64,000 bases of DNA from Pseudopithomyces maydicus. Its lineage: Eukaryota > Ascomycota > Dothideomycetes > Pleosporales > Didymosphaeriaceae. The notes under the pieces are model-generated. The model was not told the DNA's origin. It searched no databases and saw only the letters and a list, made by a program, of their open reading frames with translations. Below are positions 1 through 11,949 of the stretch, one piece after another. The position numbers were made by a program, and so were the translations under genes. Each line of letters starts with the position of its first letter. The first letter of the stretch is position 1. Location of the stretch: NCBI GenBank assembly GCA_026873275.1, contig JANTUC010000004.1:1674001-1738000 (forward strand), in the 5' to 3' direction.

Positions 1-590
1 ACACCCACACCCGCACACGCACACGCACACAGGAGAGAGAGAGATTCACGCCCTGCACCAGACATCCCCTCCACGCCCGCCTTCCTCCCTCCTCCCTCCT
101 CCCTCCTTCCTTGGTTCACCATGCACATCGCCAATCCTACGGTCTGCACCCGCAATACACGATGCATCCTTTGAACCAACGGTGATCGCGAAGTAAGTCA
201 TTTCCCCACCTGTCTGCTGTCCTTGATCGACCCAACCCACCCGCTGGGAAACTTGGTAGCCTCGCACGCGACACTCTGCCATATCAAAGTATCACATAAT
301 GCCTTTTTTTTCACTCTGGCTCACCCTGCAACCAGGCTCAGCTCCGCAGCCATCTGCCTTCTCTCCTACAAGAGAACGAATCCTCCTGCCCACCAAAATT
401 CTCCATCCAGCCCTTAACACCGAATCCTCCGTCCGAAACGCGAAGCCCCGAGCGCCGGAACAAGCGGACTGGCTTGCCTCTTGTGACGTGCCTCAGACTT
501 CGATCACGTCCAGCCAGCCCTTCGAGGTTGCACAACACCATCTCCTTACTCTGACCCGCACCGCCACCCGCCGGCCTCCTGTTCGAGACC
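1..590. other. 5' flank and leader of Siw14-like gene; simple repeats
   Basis: No gene is supported here. The first 45 bases are an AC/GC-AC microsatellite followed by a GA run. Around 70-112 there is a pyrimidine tract made of repeated CCTCCCT units. The stretch from about 290 to 590 is pyrimidine-rich and directly precedes the phosphatase start, so it probably holds promoter and 5' UTR. Open frames here overlap one another and resemble no family I know. Confidence 0.5.
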
Positions 591-1379
591 ATGTCTACCA
601 CCAGCGTCGAACAGCCCACTGCCCGGGGCAGCCTGCTCACCAGTATTCAGACCTGCCTCGCCAGCCTCGGCCTGAACCATGACAAGCTGTTGACAGAGCA
701 CGCTGCGTGCACCCACCACGAGGACCTTGAGTCGGACGAGAACGTTGGCCACGCAGCCAAAACCCGAACCCCATCTCCCATTACCGAGACCATTGCCCCT
801 GGACGCTTGCGTTCCTTGTTTCCACCGAACAATTATGGTGCCGTAGTTCCAGGCGCCGTCTACCGGAGCAGCTACCCGCAGGAGAAGAACTTTGACTTCT
901 TGGAAAGCTTGAAACTCAAAACCATCATCACTCTCGTCCCCGAGGATATCCCGCCCGAGTACAGCGACTTCATGGAAAGGGCCGGCATCCAGCACTTCCA
1001 AGTGCACATCAATGCCAACAAGGGCGCTGTTCGAGTTCAGAGCTGCGACATCAACCGTGCTCTCAATATTGTTCTCGACCGCTCCAACCACCCCATCCTC
1101 ATCCACTGCAACAAAGGGAAGCATCGCACCGGGTGCCTTGTTGCCTCTTTGCGTCGGCTCCAGGGGACTGACATTGACGCTGTTCGTCAGGAGTACCACG
1201 TCTACTCGGACCCCAAGGCTCGCTTCTGGGATGAGGTCTTTTTCGAGCAATTTGATCTCAACACAGTCATGTGGCATGCGCGCAAGGAGAATTGGATTGC
1301 TCCCGCTGTCGAGGGCGCGCCCCTCTCGCCTCCCCCGTCCCCAGTTTTGTCGCTATACGTTCCGAAACCTGAGACGTAA
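591..1379 (+). CDS. siw14: Siw14/Oca-type dual-specificity phosphatase (PFA-DSP)
   Basis: Single-exon protein of 262 residues. The N-terminal ~65 residues are variable. A PFA-DSP phosphatase domain follows from about residue 75, where PPNNYGAVVPGAVYRSSYP is the typical family entry motif. The catalytic P-loop is HCNKGKHRTGC at about residues 172-182, giving the CX5R signature with nucleophilic Cys, the following Arg and a Lys-rich loop. Yeast and plant Siw14-type enzymes remove the 5-beta-phosphate from inositol pyrophosphates (established for the family), so a role in phosphate and stress signalling in the cytosol is inferred. The C-terminal tail is Pro-rich (APLSPPPSP). The ATG at 591 is the first in-frame start after a pyrimidine-rich leader, and length fits fungal homologues. 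No intron is needed. The alternative, an Oca1/Oca2-type pseudo-phosphatase, is less likely because the P-loop is complete. Confidence 0.9.
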   Translation: MSTTSVEQPTARGSLLTSIQTCLASLGLNHDKLLTEHAACTHHEDLESDENVGHAAKTRTPSPITETIAPGRLRSLFPPNNYGAVVPGAVYRSSYPQEKNFDFLESLKLKTIITLVPEDIPPEYSDFMERAGIQHFQVHINANKGAVRVQSCDINRALNIVLDRSNHPILIHCNKGKHRTGCLVASLRRLQGTDIDAVRQEYHVYSDPKARFWDEVFFEQFDLNTVMWHARKENWIAPAVEGAPLSPPPSPVLSLYVPKPET

Positions 1380-2315
1380 ATTCGTCCAATATTCTCTTCA
1401 CTCCCACGACAGTTTTTTTTTTTGTATTGCTTTTTGATCAACACACACACAAAGACTGGCCATCTTTGCTCCTGCATCAGCGGCGGCGTCGGATGGAAGG
1501 ATACGAAAGTGCACACCATACCATCCCCAAAGGTTCTGTCCAGGCGTTCGCAACGACTACCGGTTTAGGTCTGCATTTCAGAGCGCGCTCTGGGTTTTTG
1601 GGTTCATACATGGCATTACATCGGAGTTCGTGCTTCAGTCCACGGGCGGACTGCTCGTTTCCACCAAAAAGGTGTCGATCGACTGATTGGACTTCTGCTT
1701 CCAACATTCTGGTTCGAGTGCATTTGTATTACTAGGGTGAAAATTCTGACAGATTGAGTGCTCCTTGTTGGCAATATCGATGCCAAGTGTGAACACCTAT
1801 ACTTCGTACATGTCATTCGTCTCTGCTAACGCCAAACTGCCCTGCATCGCCTGTCCCTGTGTGCCCTGCGTGCGCTTACCTCCTGCAGCTCAGGACTGTG
1901 AGTTCTGCATTAGCGCCAACTGTGCGTTTACTCCATTTCTACCGGCTGGCAGGTTCGGGCCGGATCGTCTACTGTACGTTCCACGCAGCGTAATGCAACC
2001 CGGATGTCCCGGAGCATCTTCACCCTTTCTCGTATTCATGTCCTCTCGGTCAGTAAACTATAAAACTGCATAGTAGGCAAACGTGCGATCTCACTATTGG
2101 CAGTCGGAACGTTGTTGTGGTAGGACCCAGACCATATGAAGTGTGTGATTTTTAATACAGTGTAAATAGAGTTGCGCTCGGCGAAATTAGACGTGAACAG
2201 CCAAGCGCAACGGCAGGTACTCAGACCGCCAGGGTATCGTCATGCAAACATTGTTCCTCACCAGCCCTATCCTGCAACTCGCTTCTCACTATAACTAGGC
2301 CTCATTTTCCAAACA
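1380..2315. other. Intergenic region, convergent 3' ends
   Basis: This lies between the 3' end of the phosphatase gene (+) and the 3' end of the Zn2Cys6 gene (-). A poly-T stretch at about 1411-1430 and an AC run near 1440 lie in the presumed 3' UTR. Short open frames here (for example 1765-2073 +) are Cys-rich by composition and match no family I recognise. I see no RNA gene. Confidence 0.5.
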
Positions 2316-4026
2316 TCACTCGCAATACGCCATATGCTTCTGCCCGTAGAACCTCGTGGTTGGGTACATCGTCACCTGTCTCGGCCACTCAATGAAATGT
2401 CTCAGACCCGGCGCCACGTTTCTATAAATCCCCTCTACCCACCCCAGCACCGAGGTTGGCGCCTCAATTCCTTGGAATCCGACGCGTTCCAGGATCAAGA
2501 TGGGCGTTAGTACCGCTTGTAGCGCAATGAAATGGGCCAGCAGAATCTGCGCAACGCTGTTCGTGGGATCGATGAATGCTGTAAACTCGTCGTGCGTCCA
2601 TCGCGACGGCACATTGTACAGCTGCGAAAAGGTCGTGTACGCCTGAATCGGGCGGTCATACGCGTGTTCAACAGTGCGAAGGAGTATGTCCCAGAAGAGC
2701 TTTTCGCACGAAGTCATAGAAAGAAGCTCCAAGTCGTGCAGGGAAAGGGCAGCGAGATCCAAGTCAGAACGATTGACGCAGTTTTGCTGCGAGGCAAGCA
2801 TTCGGGCGCGCATGGTGGCAAGATGACCATCTTCGCGGAAGGCCTGAAGGTCGATTTAGCTTCATGGCAAGGTCAAAGAAATATGGGAGGACGTACATCA
2901 AAAGCGGAATCGGCGGTATCCAGGAACCCATCAGAGGCAATGAGGTTGCAGCCTCGAACCATGGTGAGGTATTCCAAGAGGCCGTCTTGTAGGTGACTGG
3001 ACTGAAAGGCTAGAGCGAGGGCAGCCGCCATCCTGGCGTCGCGCTCGTTCCTGTTGCGAGGGGAAACAGACAGTGCCGAGTTAAGAGCTTTCACGGCCAA
3101 GATTCGGTGCGATATAGCTTCTTCGGCGACGTTGGCATTAGATACGGCATCAAGGTGGGATGCGGCGAGGGCTAAGATCGAATGTATCAGATACTCATAC
3201 TGCTGTTGTCAACACCGTACGGATGAGACGAGAGTAATCGGCACTGCCCATCCAGCACATGGAGCAGGGTTTAGGCTCCAGTGGGATGCAGGCATCCAAG
3301 TCCAGATGACTTCTTGCACCCTCTGAATCGTGGGGAACCTACATTATGCGCAAAACTTGGTATCACGGTTATCCAGATCTTGTCTGCACCTACGGGCAAA
3401 TGCGGATATGCTGTTATCAAGAAGTGATGGAACAATCGCATATCAGCCATGGTCTAATTTCGTCAGACGCTAGATGAAATATTATACCAACTACTCACAA
3501 ACACGCCAGGTATCGAACGCAAATTCACCATTTCCTGGGGATGCGGAGACGATGGTGATAGTTGTGTTGTTTGGATAATATTCGCCGGATACTCGCATCG
3601 CAACCCTGCCTTGATGCAGTGGTTGCATTCCGGGTGCCTTTCATTACATTTAATTCTTCGACGCTTGCAGTTATAGCAGCCTCGCCTGGACTTGGTGTGA
3701 CCTTTCCTCGGGATGGGTTTGCGAGGCGGAGGCGGAGGAGGCGGCTGCAGGCTCTCACTCCTACTCTGGCGTCGACTTGCACGCCTCTCCACACGAGTCT
3801 CAGTGAATGAGTCTGGCGAACTGTTCGAAGATGCGTCCGAGTGGTCCATGGAATGGCGATCAGGCAGCGATGACAACGACATGGAAGATTTCAGACATGC
3901 GCGCAAGGCCTCGAGCAGCCCTCCCCTGTGCGATATATACCGCCCACACAAGTGGTAAGAAAGGTTCGTAAACCAGATTGGGGGCTTAGACCGGGGACGT
4001 AGAGGCCTCCACGAGGGGTTGGTCAT
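2316..4026 (-). CDS. Zn(II)2Cys6 transcription factor, UPC2-like architecture
   Basis: Four-exon gene read on the minus strand: 4026-3499, 3453-3343, 3199-2897, 2843-2316, all phase-0 junctions with GT-AG introns. The start is uncertain; Met codons at 3882 and 3849 are more likely than 4026 because the extra N-terminus has no family character. The N-terminal half is Ser/Pro/Arg-rich with a poly-Pro run. It is followed by the binuclear zinc cluster GCYNCKRRRIKCNERHPEC (cysteines spaced C-x2-C-x6-C-x6-C-x2-C-x6-C), preceded by basic KSRR as is usual. Downstream exons give the fungal-specific transcription-factor region: FHHFLITAYPHLP, then YLIHSILALAASHL, then AFQSSHLQDGLLEYLTMVRGC, typical of sterol-uptake/UPC2-like regulators. 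It should bind CGG-containing DNA as a nuclear dimer; target genes cannot be told from the sequence. Confidence 0.8.
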
Positions 4027-6380
4027 TCTCGCGGCCTCAGGGGAGACGAAATGTATGCCCCAGCTGACTCACGGGCTTGTTCGTATTCATGCCGACGAAT
4101 AGGAGCCTTTCTCCCCCAGGCCCTCTATTACGTCCTATGCCTATGCGGGATGAAGCTCACCGGAACCCAGCCGACACAGCAGAAGAGAAGGCTGAGCCAG
4201 ATTTGCGTCGACTTGCAGGACGCCAACACGCACTACGGGAGAGGCAGAAGTCGAGGCAGCTCCGAGACGCGTCTTTCTCGGCTTCCCGTTACACATTATA
4301 TTTTTGCCACTGCTCAACAGACCAGCGGTTTCATCAGGTGCCCCTCACGCCCGCCCGCAGGCTATTTTTGCGTTCCCAGATAGACAAGCCTCGCCAAGCT
4401 CCGCGGCATGTGTTGTGATGGGAGGTGTAGTAGCACGTCTCGGCATGCACGAGGATGCGCGATGGGAAGATGAGATCATTCGCGTAAGAGGCCGGCACGC
4501 ATTAATATCACTTGAGCTGAACGGAACACATGTCCATCCGCCGCATCGATAAACCCTCGGCGATTCAGTTGCAGGCATTGCTGGTCGTCGGAATCAAGCT
4601 ATATAAAGGCAACTGGGCCATCTTGAACGACGCCAAGTAGGGCTAAACCGTCCTTGGTTCCTATGGGTCAACGCTCCCTGACTGCCGGGCTTTTGCCAGC
4701 CCGCTGGTCGATACGTGTTGCGGTTGTTGTTGCTATATCTGGTTTCAATACGAGATATTATTGCTACCATGTTCGACATTGCGTCGTCCGAGTAACCCAA
4801 TTCCGATGCCCTCACCATCACCCCAGATGTCATTGCACAACAGCCTATCGATTGTCCGAGGTATGTTGCAACCACACTCCGTTCTTCATCTGTGCTGCGA
4901 AGATCTGGTCTTTGTTGTTATTATAGGCATTAGATCAACCGTAGGACTACGTTGGGGTCTCGAGTTGATTTTAGCAACAGGAGGCCCGCGACTCGATGCT
5001 GACCCAGGGTCTCGCTACCCCGGGAGCACTGATTTTGAGCTCTAAGATAAGCCCGCAAGTTTTGATAGACCTTGGCATACACTGTGCCTAAGTGACTCCT
5101 GACTGCCAGGTAGCCATAGCTCTAGGCATCCGTCTCCTTTGCAGATTATCAACTGGACAAGCGCTATGCAGAATGGCCCAGCTTTGGGGAGCACAACGTT
5201 CTTGGCACATGTGGCACTTGCGATGACGTTAGGCAGACGTTATCCAGGTGAAGACAGTCACCTTTCCTGTGAGCGTAGCCTCCAACGTTACCAATGAGTG
5301 CATGTGGGAGGAGTTCAACGTTGTAGTGCCACGAAACGTATATACAACGGATGACATGTCTCTGTATTGGTCAAACTTGCACCACCATCGTGATCCTCTT
5401 TTCGCACAGGTACGTGCAGTGTATACTGTTTTGAGAACGAAATCGACTCATGGTTCCAGTAGGTTGGGTTGCATTTGAAGGATCGCACTCCCTGTGGAGG
5501 GTTGTATGCATTGGGCAAGTGGTAACACAGCTTCAAAGGTCTGGAGCGGGGTCGATGCATACGCAAGATTCCACCGCCGCCTTCCAGTTTCAAACAGCTT
5601 TGAGAAGGTATTTGAAGCATCTCAAATACGTACCGTGGATCTGTCTTACACGTACACCTAAATACCTTGTGTATCATCCTTCTCATACCACTCTTCACCA
5701 TCCTTCCAAAGTTTTCAATGCTATGACCTCACAAAACGTTTCAACTATAACTCTTTGCTTTTCTGGTGGCGTGCATTTAATTTACTCCTTCGCCATTGAA
5801 GTACCCTGGCATGCATCTAAATAGGGCTACTCTAGTGGATGAATGCATGAGCACTTGTATGCTCCATGAAAGCTTTCCCGATGATCTTGCACTGAGCCCC
5901 CGCCAGCACGCAGGCTGATTGCTTCGCTGAAAATAAAAAAATCCAGATGAAATCAGTTGTATTAGAAGTTTGACATGGTCTTGAAAAGAAATGACTGGCG
6001 AAACTCCTGTCGGGAATATTGTGTAGAGGTTGGCCGGCCATTCGCTGATCGTGGAGACGTTATTGCGTCCATTGACGCTGAAATTGGGCTTTGTTTGCTG
6101 GTGGCACAATACAAAGAGCGCAAAAGTCAGTGGTAAACACAAGGATATGAATAGCTCGACTAAATTTGCGTTTAAATACGGAGTCTGCAGTCAATTTATT
6201 AAGACCTTTACCTCCTGTGCCAAGAAATGTTACATTCACACGACTGGATGTCGGTAGTTGCTTGCTACGGAGAATTGAATATTGTTACTATGAGGTGTGT
6301 AATACATTGATGTTCTTTGTAACAGCTAGGCTATGTAATGCCGACCCCACCTTTTTAAGAGACGATCTTAATGTGATAGT

Positions 6381-6752
6381 TTATCGGCGTGGTGGTTTTC
6401 ATGGTTTTCAATTAACGTCGTAAGGAGTACATGTCATGCTGACTCTAGCCAAAGGCAAGCTAGACGCAACGAATCCAACAATAATAAGCAACAGAATAAT
6501 ACAACAAACATAAGACAGTGAATTTAGTTAATGAGAGCGCGGAGAGCATGTTGCGACAGTAGCGTACGGTAGATGGTCGGTCCCAGTTTATCGGCGTGTA
6601 CTCTCATCAATTACATTCACCGTCTCCTGTTGGGTCAATAGTTTAGTACACCTCGTTGTTGAATTCGTTGCGTCTAGTTTGCCCTTGGTGGCTGGAGTCG
6701 GCATGACCTGTACAGGTTCGAACGACATTGATTGAGGACTGTTATCGGCGTG
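6381..6752. repeat. Three direct copies of TTATCGGCGTG
   Basis: The 11-mer TTATCGGCGTG occurs at 6381, 6588 and 6742: just outside, inside the loop of, and just beyond the foldback element. The last two extend to TTATCGGCGTGTA. In AT-rich DNA, three exact copies of a GC-containing 11-mer within 370 bases are unlikely by chance. It may be part of the element's sub-terminal structure. Confidence 0.5.
6409..6737. repeat. Imperfect foldback / MITE-like inverted repeat
   Basis: The left arm, about 6409-6536, pairs with the reverse complement of about 6601-6737. Matching blocks include GTACATGTCATG against GTACAGGTCATG, AAGCTAGACGCAACGAAT against AAACTAGACGCAACGAAT, and GTGAATTTAGTTAATGAGAG against GTGAATGTAATTGATGAGAG. 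The loop of about 64 bases carries no open frame. Most differences between arms are transitions, as expected after RIP or long decay. A non-autonomous DNA transposon or foldback element is the simplest reading; I cannot define a target duplication. Confidence 0.65.
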
Positions 6753-8128
6753 TAGCTTCTCTATTAGGCAACCTCATCTATAATTCGCAACTAGCTTCGA
6801 ATCCCCTCAAAACCAGATTTCGCGCTTATTAATGATTGTAAAAGTTAGCAATAGTCAGTTCTTTAGTAGCAAGGGTTTGTGAAAGTTCCTCAAGCGTTTG
6901 CGCTGCCATCCTGTTGACGTGTGCTTCATGAACACGCTCGGTCTACCAATCGCTACTCTGAACAATATGTAGGTACTTAAAGTGCCGAATAAGTGAAATA
7001 GCGGTAATTCCTATTTCTGAACCACGAAATATATCTTCTTGTACCTTCCTGGGCGAAAGGTCTAATGGTAAGCCCTATGGGTGCCTAGTCACAGAGCGAA
7101 AAAAAAATCGCGCCGCAATGATACTCTAGGGCACCTGAGACTCCAGGTAGGTTCTTTCAATGAATAATACTACGAAAAACTTTCCACCGATCTTAATGAC
7201 TACGGCTTGTCGTCACTAGGTCATTGCAAAAGGTCAACTTGTGAATCATTCGGTTCTTCACAGCATACCAGCTTGTCAGCTATCGGCTCAAACACTGCAG
7301 TTTTCACAAAACTTCGATTCGGGGCAGGATATTTGTTATATGCATGAGTCTAAATGCCCTTGGATTGTTGATGGTACGGTGTACAGCCCGTCTCTCTAAC
7401 CGTGGCAAACAAATCTAGGTATCGATTCCAATACCTGATGCCACCTAACCCACCCACGCTATGAATGATTCCAATTTGCTTGGGCTTATTTTGTCTTTAT
7501 TCAATTACATTCCGTACAGCAATTCTCCGAACCGGTATTGAGATTGAAAAAGTGACAACTACTATCGGGAACCGCTTTATTAAGATATTTAATCACAGAT
7601 TCCGCGACACAGTCACACTCGAATCATATTTGGAAATGCTGTTCAGAAATGTATCCATGAAGTGGCTATAATAATCGTCAAAAAGTCACCTAGCAAAGTG
7701 TCAGGAATGTCGACAGCTACTAAGTTCGCTATGGTTGGATGATCCGCCACACGGAAAGATACCATACATGATTCCGGATTTTGAGGTCATAAAAAACTAG
7801 CAGACTTATGAACAAGAAGCGCTATCCGTCGGCACCTTGTGGGTGGCCTTCTTACCTACAATGATGTAAACAAGAATGACTCACATTATAAGCAGGATAG
7901 TACTCATAGTTCAAATAGCAGCTCGGGAGCTTCTAATTCCTTTTGGGTGAGAAGATCTGCGGCTCGGCAGGTCACTTGTGACCCCGCAAAGTGACTTCCG
8001 AATTGGGAAGGAGGTGTACTGAGCGTGACGTACCGCAACCCAACAAGAAATTGGACTAATAAAGCAGCAGTAACTCCCAACGCGACCTTAAACCCGTACC
8101 TTTATTCTTGAAGGCTTCAATTATCAAC

Positions 8129-10832
8129 ATGTGCTCTATTCGTTACCTGCGCGCAGTTGCGGTAATTTGCATTACTATTCCATCGGTGGTCGCAAGCCGG
8201 CTTTTGAAACGAGCGAACGACTTGGATATGTTGGATTATGTGAATCCTCTAATTGGAAGTCAAGCAGGTGGCAACGTGTTTTCCGGTGCCACTTTGCCGT
8301 ATGGTATGGTGAAAGGTAGGCGCAGGTTCTGCCTTCGATCAAATCTTGAGATGTTTAACCACGACCTTTCCGCTTGGTGGGCTCTGAAACGATTCAATCG
8401 ATCAAACCAGGTGTACCGCCGGTGCTACATATCTCTTGCACAGCAGCTAATGTCTTATGTTTCCTTCCCCAGCTTCTCCAGACGTGAATGGCGAAAACAC
8501 AGGTGGCTTTTCGACCGATGGTTCACAAATTACTGGTTTCTCAGCTTTGCACGACTCAGGAACAGGTGGCAATCCTAGTCTAGGAAACTTTCCCATATTT
8601 CCTCAAATTTGTCCAAGCGATGACATAAACACTTGCAAATTTACGATTGGAGCAAGAGCGACCAATTACATAAAAGACTCCGTCATCGCAAAACCAGGAC
8701 ATTTCGGTGTGACCATTGAGAATGGTATCAAGGCTGATATGACTGTCTCCGAGCATGCCGCTCTCTTCGAATTCGATTTCTCCGGGGTTACACATGAAAA
8801 TAGCAGTGCAAATCCCATGATCATGCTGGATCTTACTGATCTCTGGGCGAGCCGACAGAATGCATCGATCAGTGTAGAAGCAGAAGAAGACAGCCAAGGC
8901 GGAAGAATCAAAGGAAATGGCACCTTCCTACCAAGTTTCGGGGCGGGATCTTACAAGGCCTATTTCTGTTTAGACCTCAACGGTGGTATTGTTAAGGACT
9001 CTGGTGTTTGGGTAAATAATCGCGCAGGCACTGAACCAAAGAGTCTCTACGTCACACGAGGCTTTAATCTATTCTATCTTGAAGCTGGAGGCTGGATTCG
9101 CTTCAAGGGACCTCTGAAAGGGTCCATATCAGCCAGGATGGGTATTAGCTTCATCAGCACCGATAAGGCGTGTCAGAACGCCGAAAATGAGCTGAAACCA
9201 GAATTCGGTGAATTAGTCAGCAGAGCACAAGACGCGTGGAGAAAAAACTCTCTCCAATTTCTATTGCGACTGGTGGGGTTGAGGAAAGTATGCTAGTAAG
9301 TTTCTGGAGCGCGGTTTACAGGACAATGATCTCACCACAGGATTACACTGGTGAAAACCCGCACTGGACTTCAAAAGAGCCTTACTTCGATTCATTCTAC
9401 TGTCTTTGGGATATGTGGCGTGTGCAGCTACCTTTCCTCACGATTCTTGACCCTCTCCAACAATCACGCATTGTTCGCAGTTTGTTAGACATCTTCAAGC
9501 ATCGCGGATGGCTACCCGACTGCAGCATGAGTACTTGCAAGGGCTGGACACAAGGTGGATCAGACGCAGATAATGTACTCGTTGATGCATACGTAAAAAA
9601 CCTCACTGGTATCGACTGGAACCTTGCATACAAAGCTATACTTAACGATGCAGAGAACGAACCTCTTGAATGGAGTATTGAGGGACGCGGCGGACTTGCG
9701 TCGTGGAAGAAGCTAGGTTATATACCGTATCTAAATTTCGATCCGGACGGCTTCGGTACAGATTCACGAAGTATCTCAAGGACACTAGAGTACTCATACA
9801 ATGATTTTAATCTAGCTACACTTGCCAAAGGTCTCGGACATGATACCTATAAGAAGTATCTTAGTCGATCGGGAAATTGGCAGAATCTCTTCAAGGCTGA
9901 TCAAAAGTCGATCATCAATGGAACAGACACCGGATTTACCGGTTTTTTTCAGGTATATACACAGCAACATCGATTCCAGACAATTCGTTAAACTTTTTAG
10001 CCCAAGTACATGAATGGTACCTGGGGATATCAAGATCCCATTGCGTGCAGTCCACTGGCGGACTTTTGCTCTCTGACAAGCAACCCGAGTGAAACATTCG
10101 AGAGCAGTGCATGGGAATACATGTTTGTGAGTTGAATTTCGTTTCTGTAGACGAAGTTCCTCGATTGATACGAATATTTAGTTTGTACCTCATGATATTG
10201 CTCGGATAATTGAACTTCTTGGCGGAGAAGATACCTTTCTCGAGCGACTGGATTTCTTCCATACATCTGGAATATCTGATATAGGAAATGAGCCTGTTTT
10301 TTTAACCGTCTATATGCCACACTATGCAGGACGTCCGGGATTAAGCGCGAAAAGGGCGCATTACTGTAGGTCTAATGGATGAGAGTCTTGCTTGAGGCAG
10401 TATTGATTTTGTCCAGATATTCCCTCACGCTTTAATTCTTCTCTTTCTGGCCTACCCGGTAACGACGATTCGGGGGCAATGGCTTCTTTCACCTTGTTCT
10501 CTACCATCGGACTCTTTCCCAACCCCGGTCAAGATGTATACTTCATCATTCCGCCGTTCTTTAAATCCGTAAGCATTACATCACCAGTAACTAACATGAC
10601 GGCGACAATAAAAAACATCAACTTTGATGCAGGGTATCAAAATATCTACATCCAAAGTGCCAAGCTCAATGGAAAGGACTACACAAAGAATTGGATCGGT
10701 CATGAATTTTTCAATAGAGGATGGACTTTGGAGTTGGTACTTGGAAATAGGGAGAGTACATGGGGCACTGGACTTGAAGACAGACCACCGAGTATTTCTG
10801 ATATAACAGGAGGCATCAACTACATGGTATAG
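8129..10832 (+). pseudogene. Secreted GH92 alpha-1,2-mannosidase, frameshifted (disabled or sequencing error)
   Basis: Exons by splice signals: 8129-8315, 8473-9952 (with a one-base frameshift at the A6 run 9242-9247), 10001-10126, 10182-10365, 10417-10832. The N-terminus has a signal peptide (hydrophobic VAVICITIPSVVAS). The mature protein begins in the GH92 hallmark YVNPLIGSQAGGNVFSGATL. Other family motifs in order: PQDYTGENP, YFDSFYCLWDMWR, DWNLAYKAILNDAE, EGRGGLASWKKLGYIP, GTDTGFTGF, HYAGRPG and GNDDSGAMASF. The last contains the carboxylates that support the calcium-dependent, inverting reaction in GH92. Such enzymes trim alpha-mannose from fungal or plant N-glycans outside the cell. 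Reading frame is lost between DAWR and KLSPIS; restoring it would need one extra base, and no splice sites are available there. Everything else is conserved, so a homopolymer error is at least as likely as a true pseudogene. Confidence 0.85.
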
Positions 10833-10914
10833 CACGGTCATCCCTCCACTACATTGGATAGACAATTGTAGGCTCCACATACCATTGCCCCATGAAGTCA
10901 ATTTATCGAAGTAT

Positions 10915-11730
10915 TTACCAACCGCCGTGAGGACTTTCCCCGAGACCGTCTTCTAAAGCATACATGACGTCAGTTCTCATTGTGAATTTTGTGCCTTTTG
11001 CTACATCATCGCCTGAGTGAAGAAGACCTTGTTGCTGGAAGAGCAGTACGCGCCCGCATTTTGGCTCAATATAAAGACTATGATCCATGTCCCACGAGTG
11101 GAAAGAGGTCGCCCCACCTTCCAAAAGGATTTTACCATTCTTGCTGACAGTGTTGTTAAGATAAAGATGCAGTGTGAAGTAGGACCTCTCGGTGCCGACT
11201 GGAGTTTCATACATCCCATCATAATGTGCTAGAAAGATCAACAAATAAAGTTTTTATAGTAACGCTATCAACTTACCTTTGAAGTACTCCCCACCAACAT
11301 ACTTCAAAAAGCGTGCGCGTTCATTCAACCTCGTCCGTACCCAAACTCGGCCTTGCATGGCCGGACCCGTGACGCCCGGCCAATCCTGAAGCCGATGAAT
11401 CTCGGGCACAGCAGCCTCAATCCTAGACCAGATTTTCGACATCAAATCATAATTATCTAAGATGATACGACCGCACTTCCGGGTGCCTTCAGCTAGGGCC
11501 TGTATACCGCTCCCAACGTTGATCATCGCCCTTTCCCAATTTCCGTTGGTGGTGGCCTCGGCAACTGCCAACAGCTGATCACACTCTTCCTCGGTCAACA
11601 CACCATCCAACAATACTGCATAAGCGTTCTTGTACTCGGGTAATCCGGCCGAAGCAAAGTTGATTTTTGATTTTCTAAGAGCTGGTGGTGGGCCATTTAG
11701 AAAATCTTCGGGGATCTTGTACGAGGCCAT
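10915..11730 (-). CDS. 2-oxoglutarate/Fe(II) oxygenase, prolyl 4-hydroxylase-like
   Basis: Two exons on the minus strand, 11730-11277 and 11228-10915, joined over a 48-nt GT-AG intron. The first half holds the N-terminal part of a P4H-like fold (LLDGVLTEEECDQLLAVAEA, then RIILDNYDLMSKIWSRIE). The second exon opens with the metal-binding HYDGMYETP (His-x-Asp). The distal His lies in LLHSGDDVAKGTKFTMRTD, where the following basic residue (Lys or Arg) would hold 2-oxoglutarate. So both parts of the HxD...H facial triad are present. There is no signal peptide, which suggests a cytosolic or nuclear protein hydroxylase; the substrate is unknown. It ends 82 bases from the GH92 gene in tail-to-tail orientation and is the last intact gene before the AT-rich block. 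Confidence 0.82.
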
Positions 11731-11920
11731 GGTAGATATGAGTCGTAATTAGAATCCTGGGGCTTGGAAAAAAGCAGTTGACTAATGGGTTCGGAGGCTC
11801 TTGTTACATGTGCAAGCTTTAATAACAAGGCGGCACGCAGATTCGGATATTGTTGCCTGGCAACCCCGCGTTTCAGTTTGGACTTGGCTCATTGTGATTC
11901 GCGGAGTGTCGTTCTTATAC
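11731..11920. other. Border between gene DNA and AT-rich block
   Basis: This holds the promoter side of the oxygenase gene and then the edge of the AT island. The 13-mer GTCGTTCTTATAC at 11908-11920 recurs exactly at 29630-29642, just outside the right end of the island. Composition changes abruptly after about 11950. Confidence 0.5.
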
Positions 11921-11949
11921 GATTTAGGAAATTAGCGCAAAAGGTGTCG

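Larger units (their letters stand above)
4027..8128. other. Long gene-poor stretch (4.1 kb)
   Basis: I find no supportable gene. Composition shifts from balanced (to about 5 kb) to AT-rich (6-8 kb), and the short open frames overlap on both strands without family resemblance. The one structured element is the foldback repeat listed separately at about 6409-6737. Bases from about 7950 to 8128 probably include the promoter of the GH92 gene. Confidence 0.5.

Noticed and set aside
546..1277. Long open frame on the minus strand (243 codons)
   Set aside because: It lies antisense to the Siw14-like gene, whose catalytic motifs are clear on the plus strand; the minus frame has no family character.
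6714..6722. GGTTCGAAC considered as a tRNA B box
   Set aside because: No matching A box or acceptor stem at tRNA distance; it lies in the right arm of the foldback repeat.
9230..9260. An intron to explain the GH92 frame change
   Set aside because: Family sequence is continuous on both sides within a few codons, leaving no room for an intron and no GT-AG pair.
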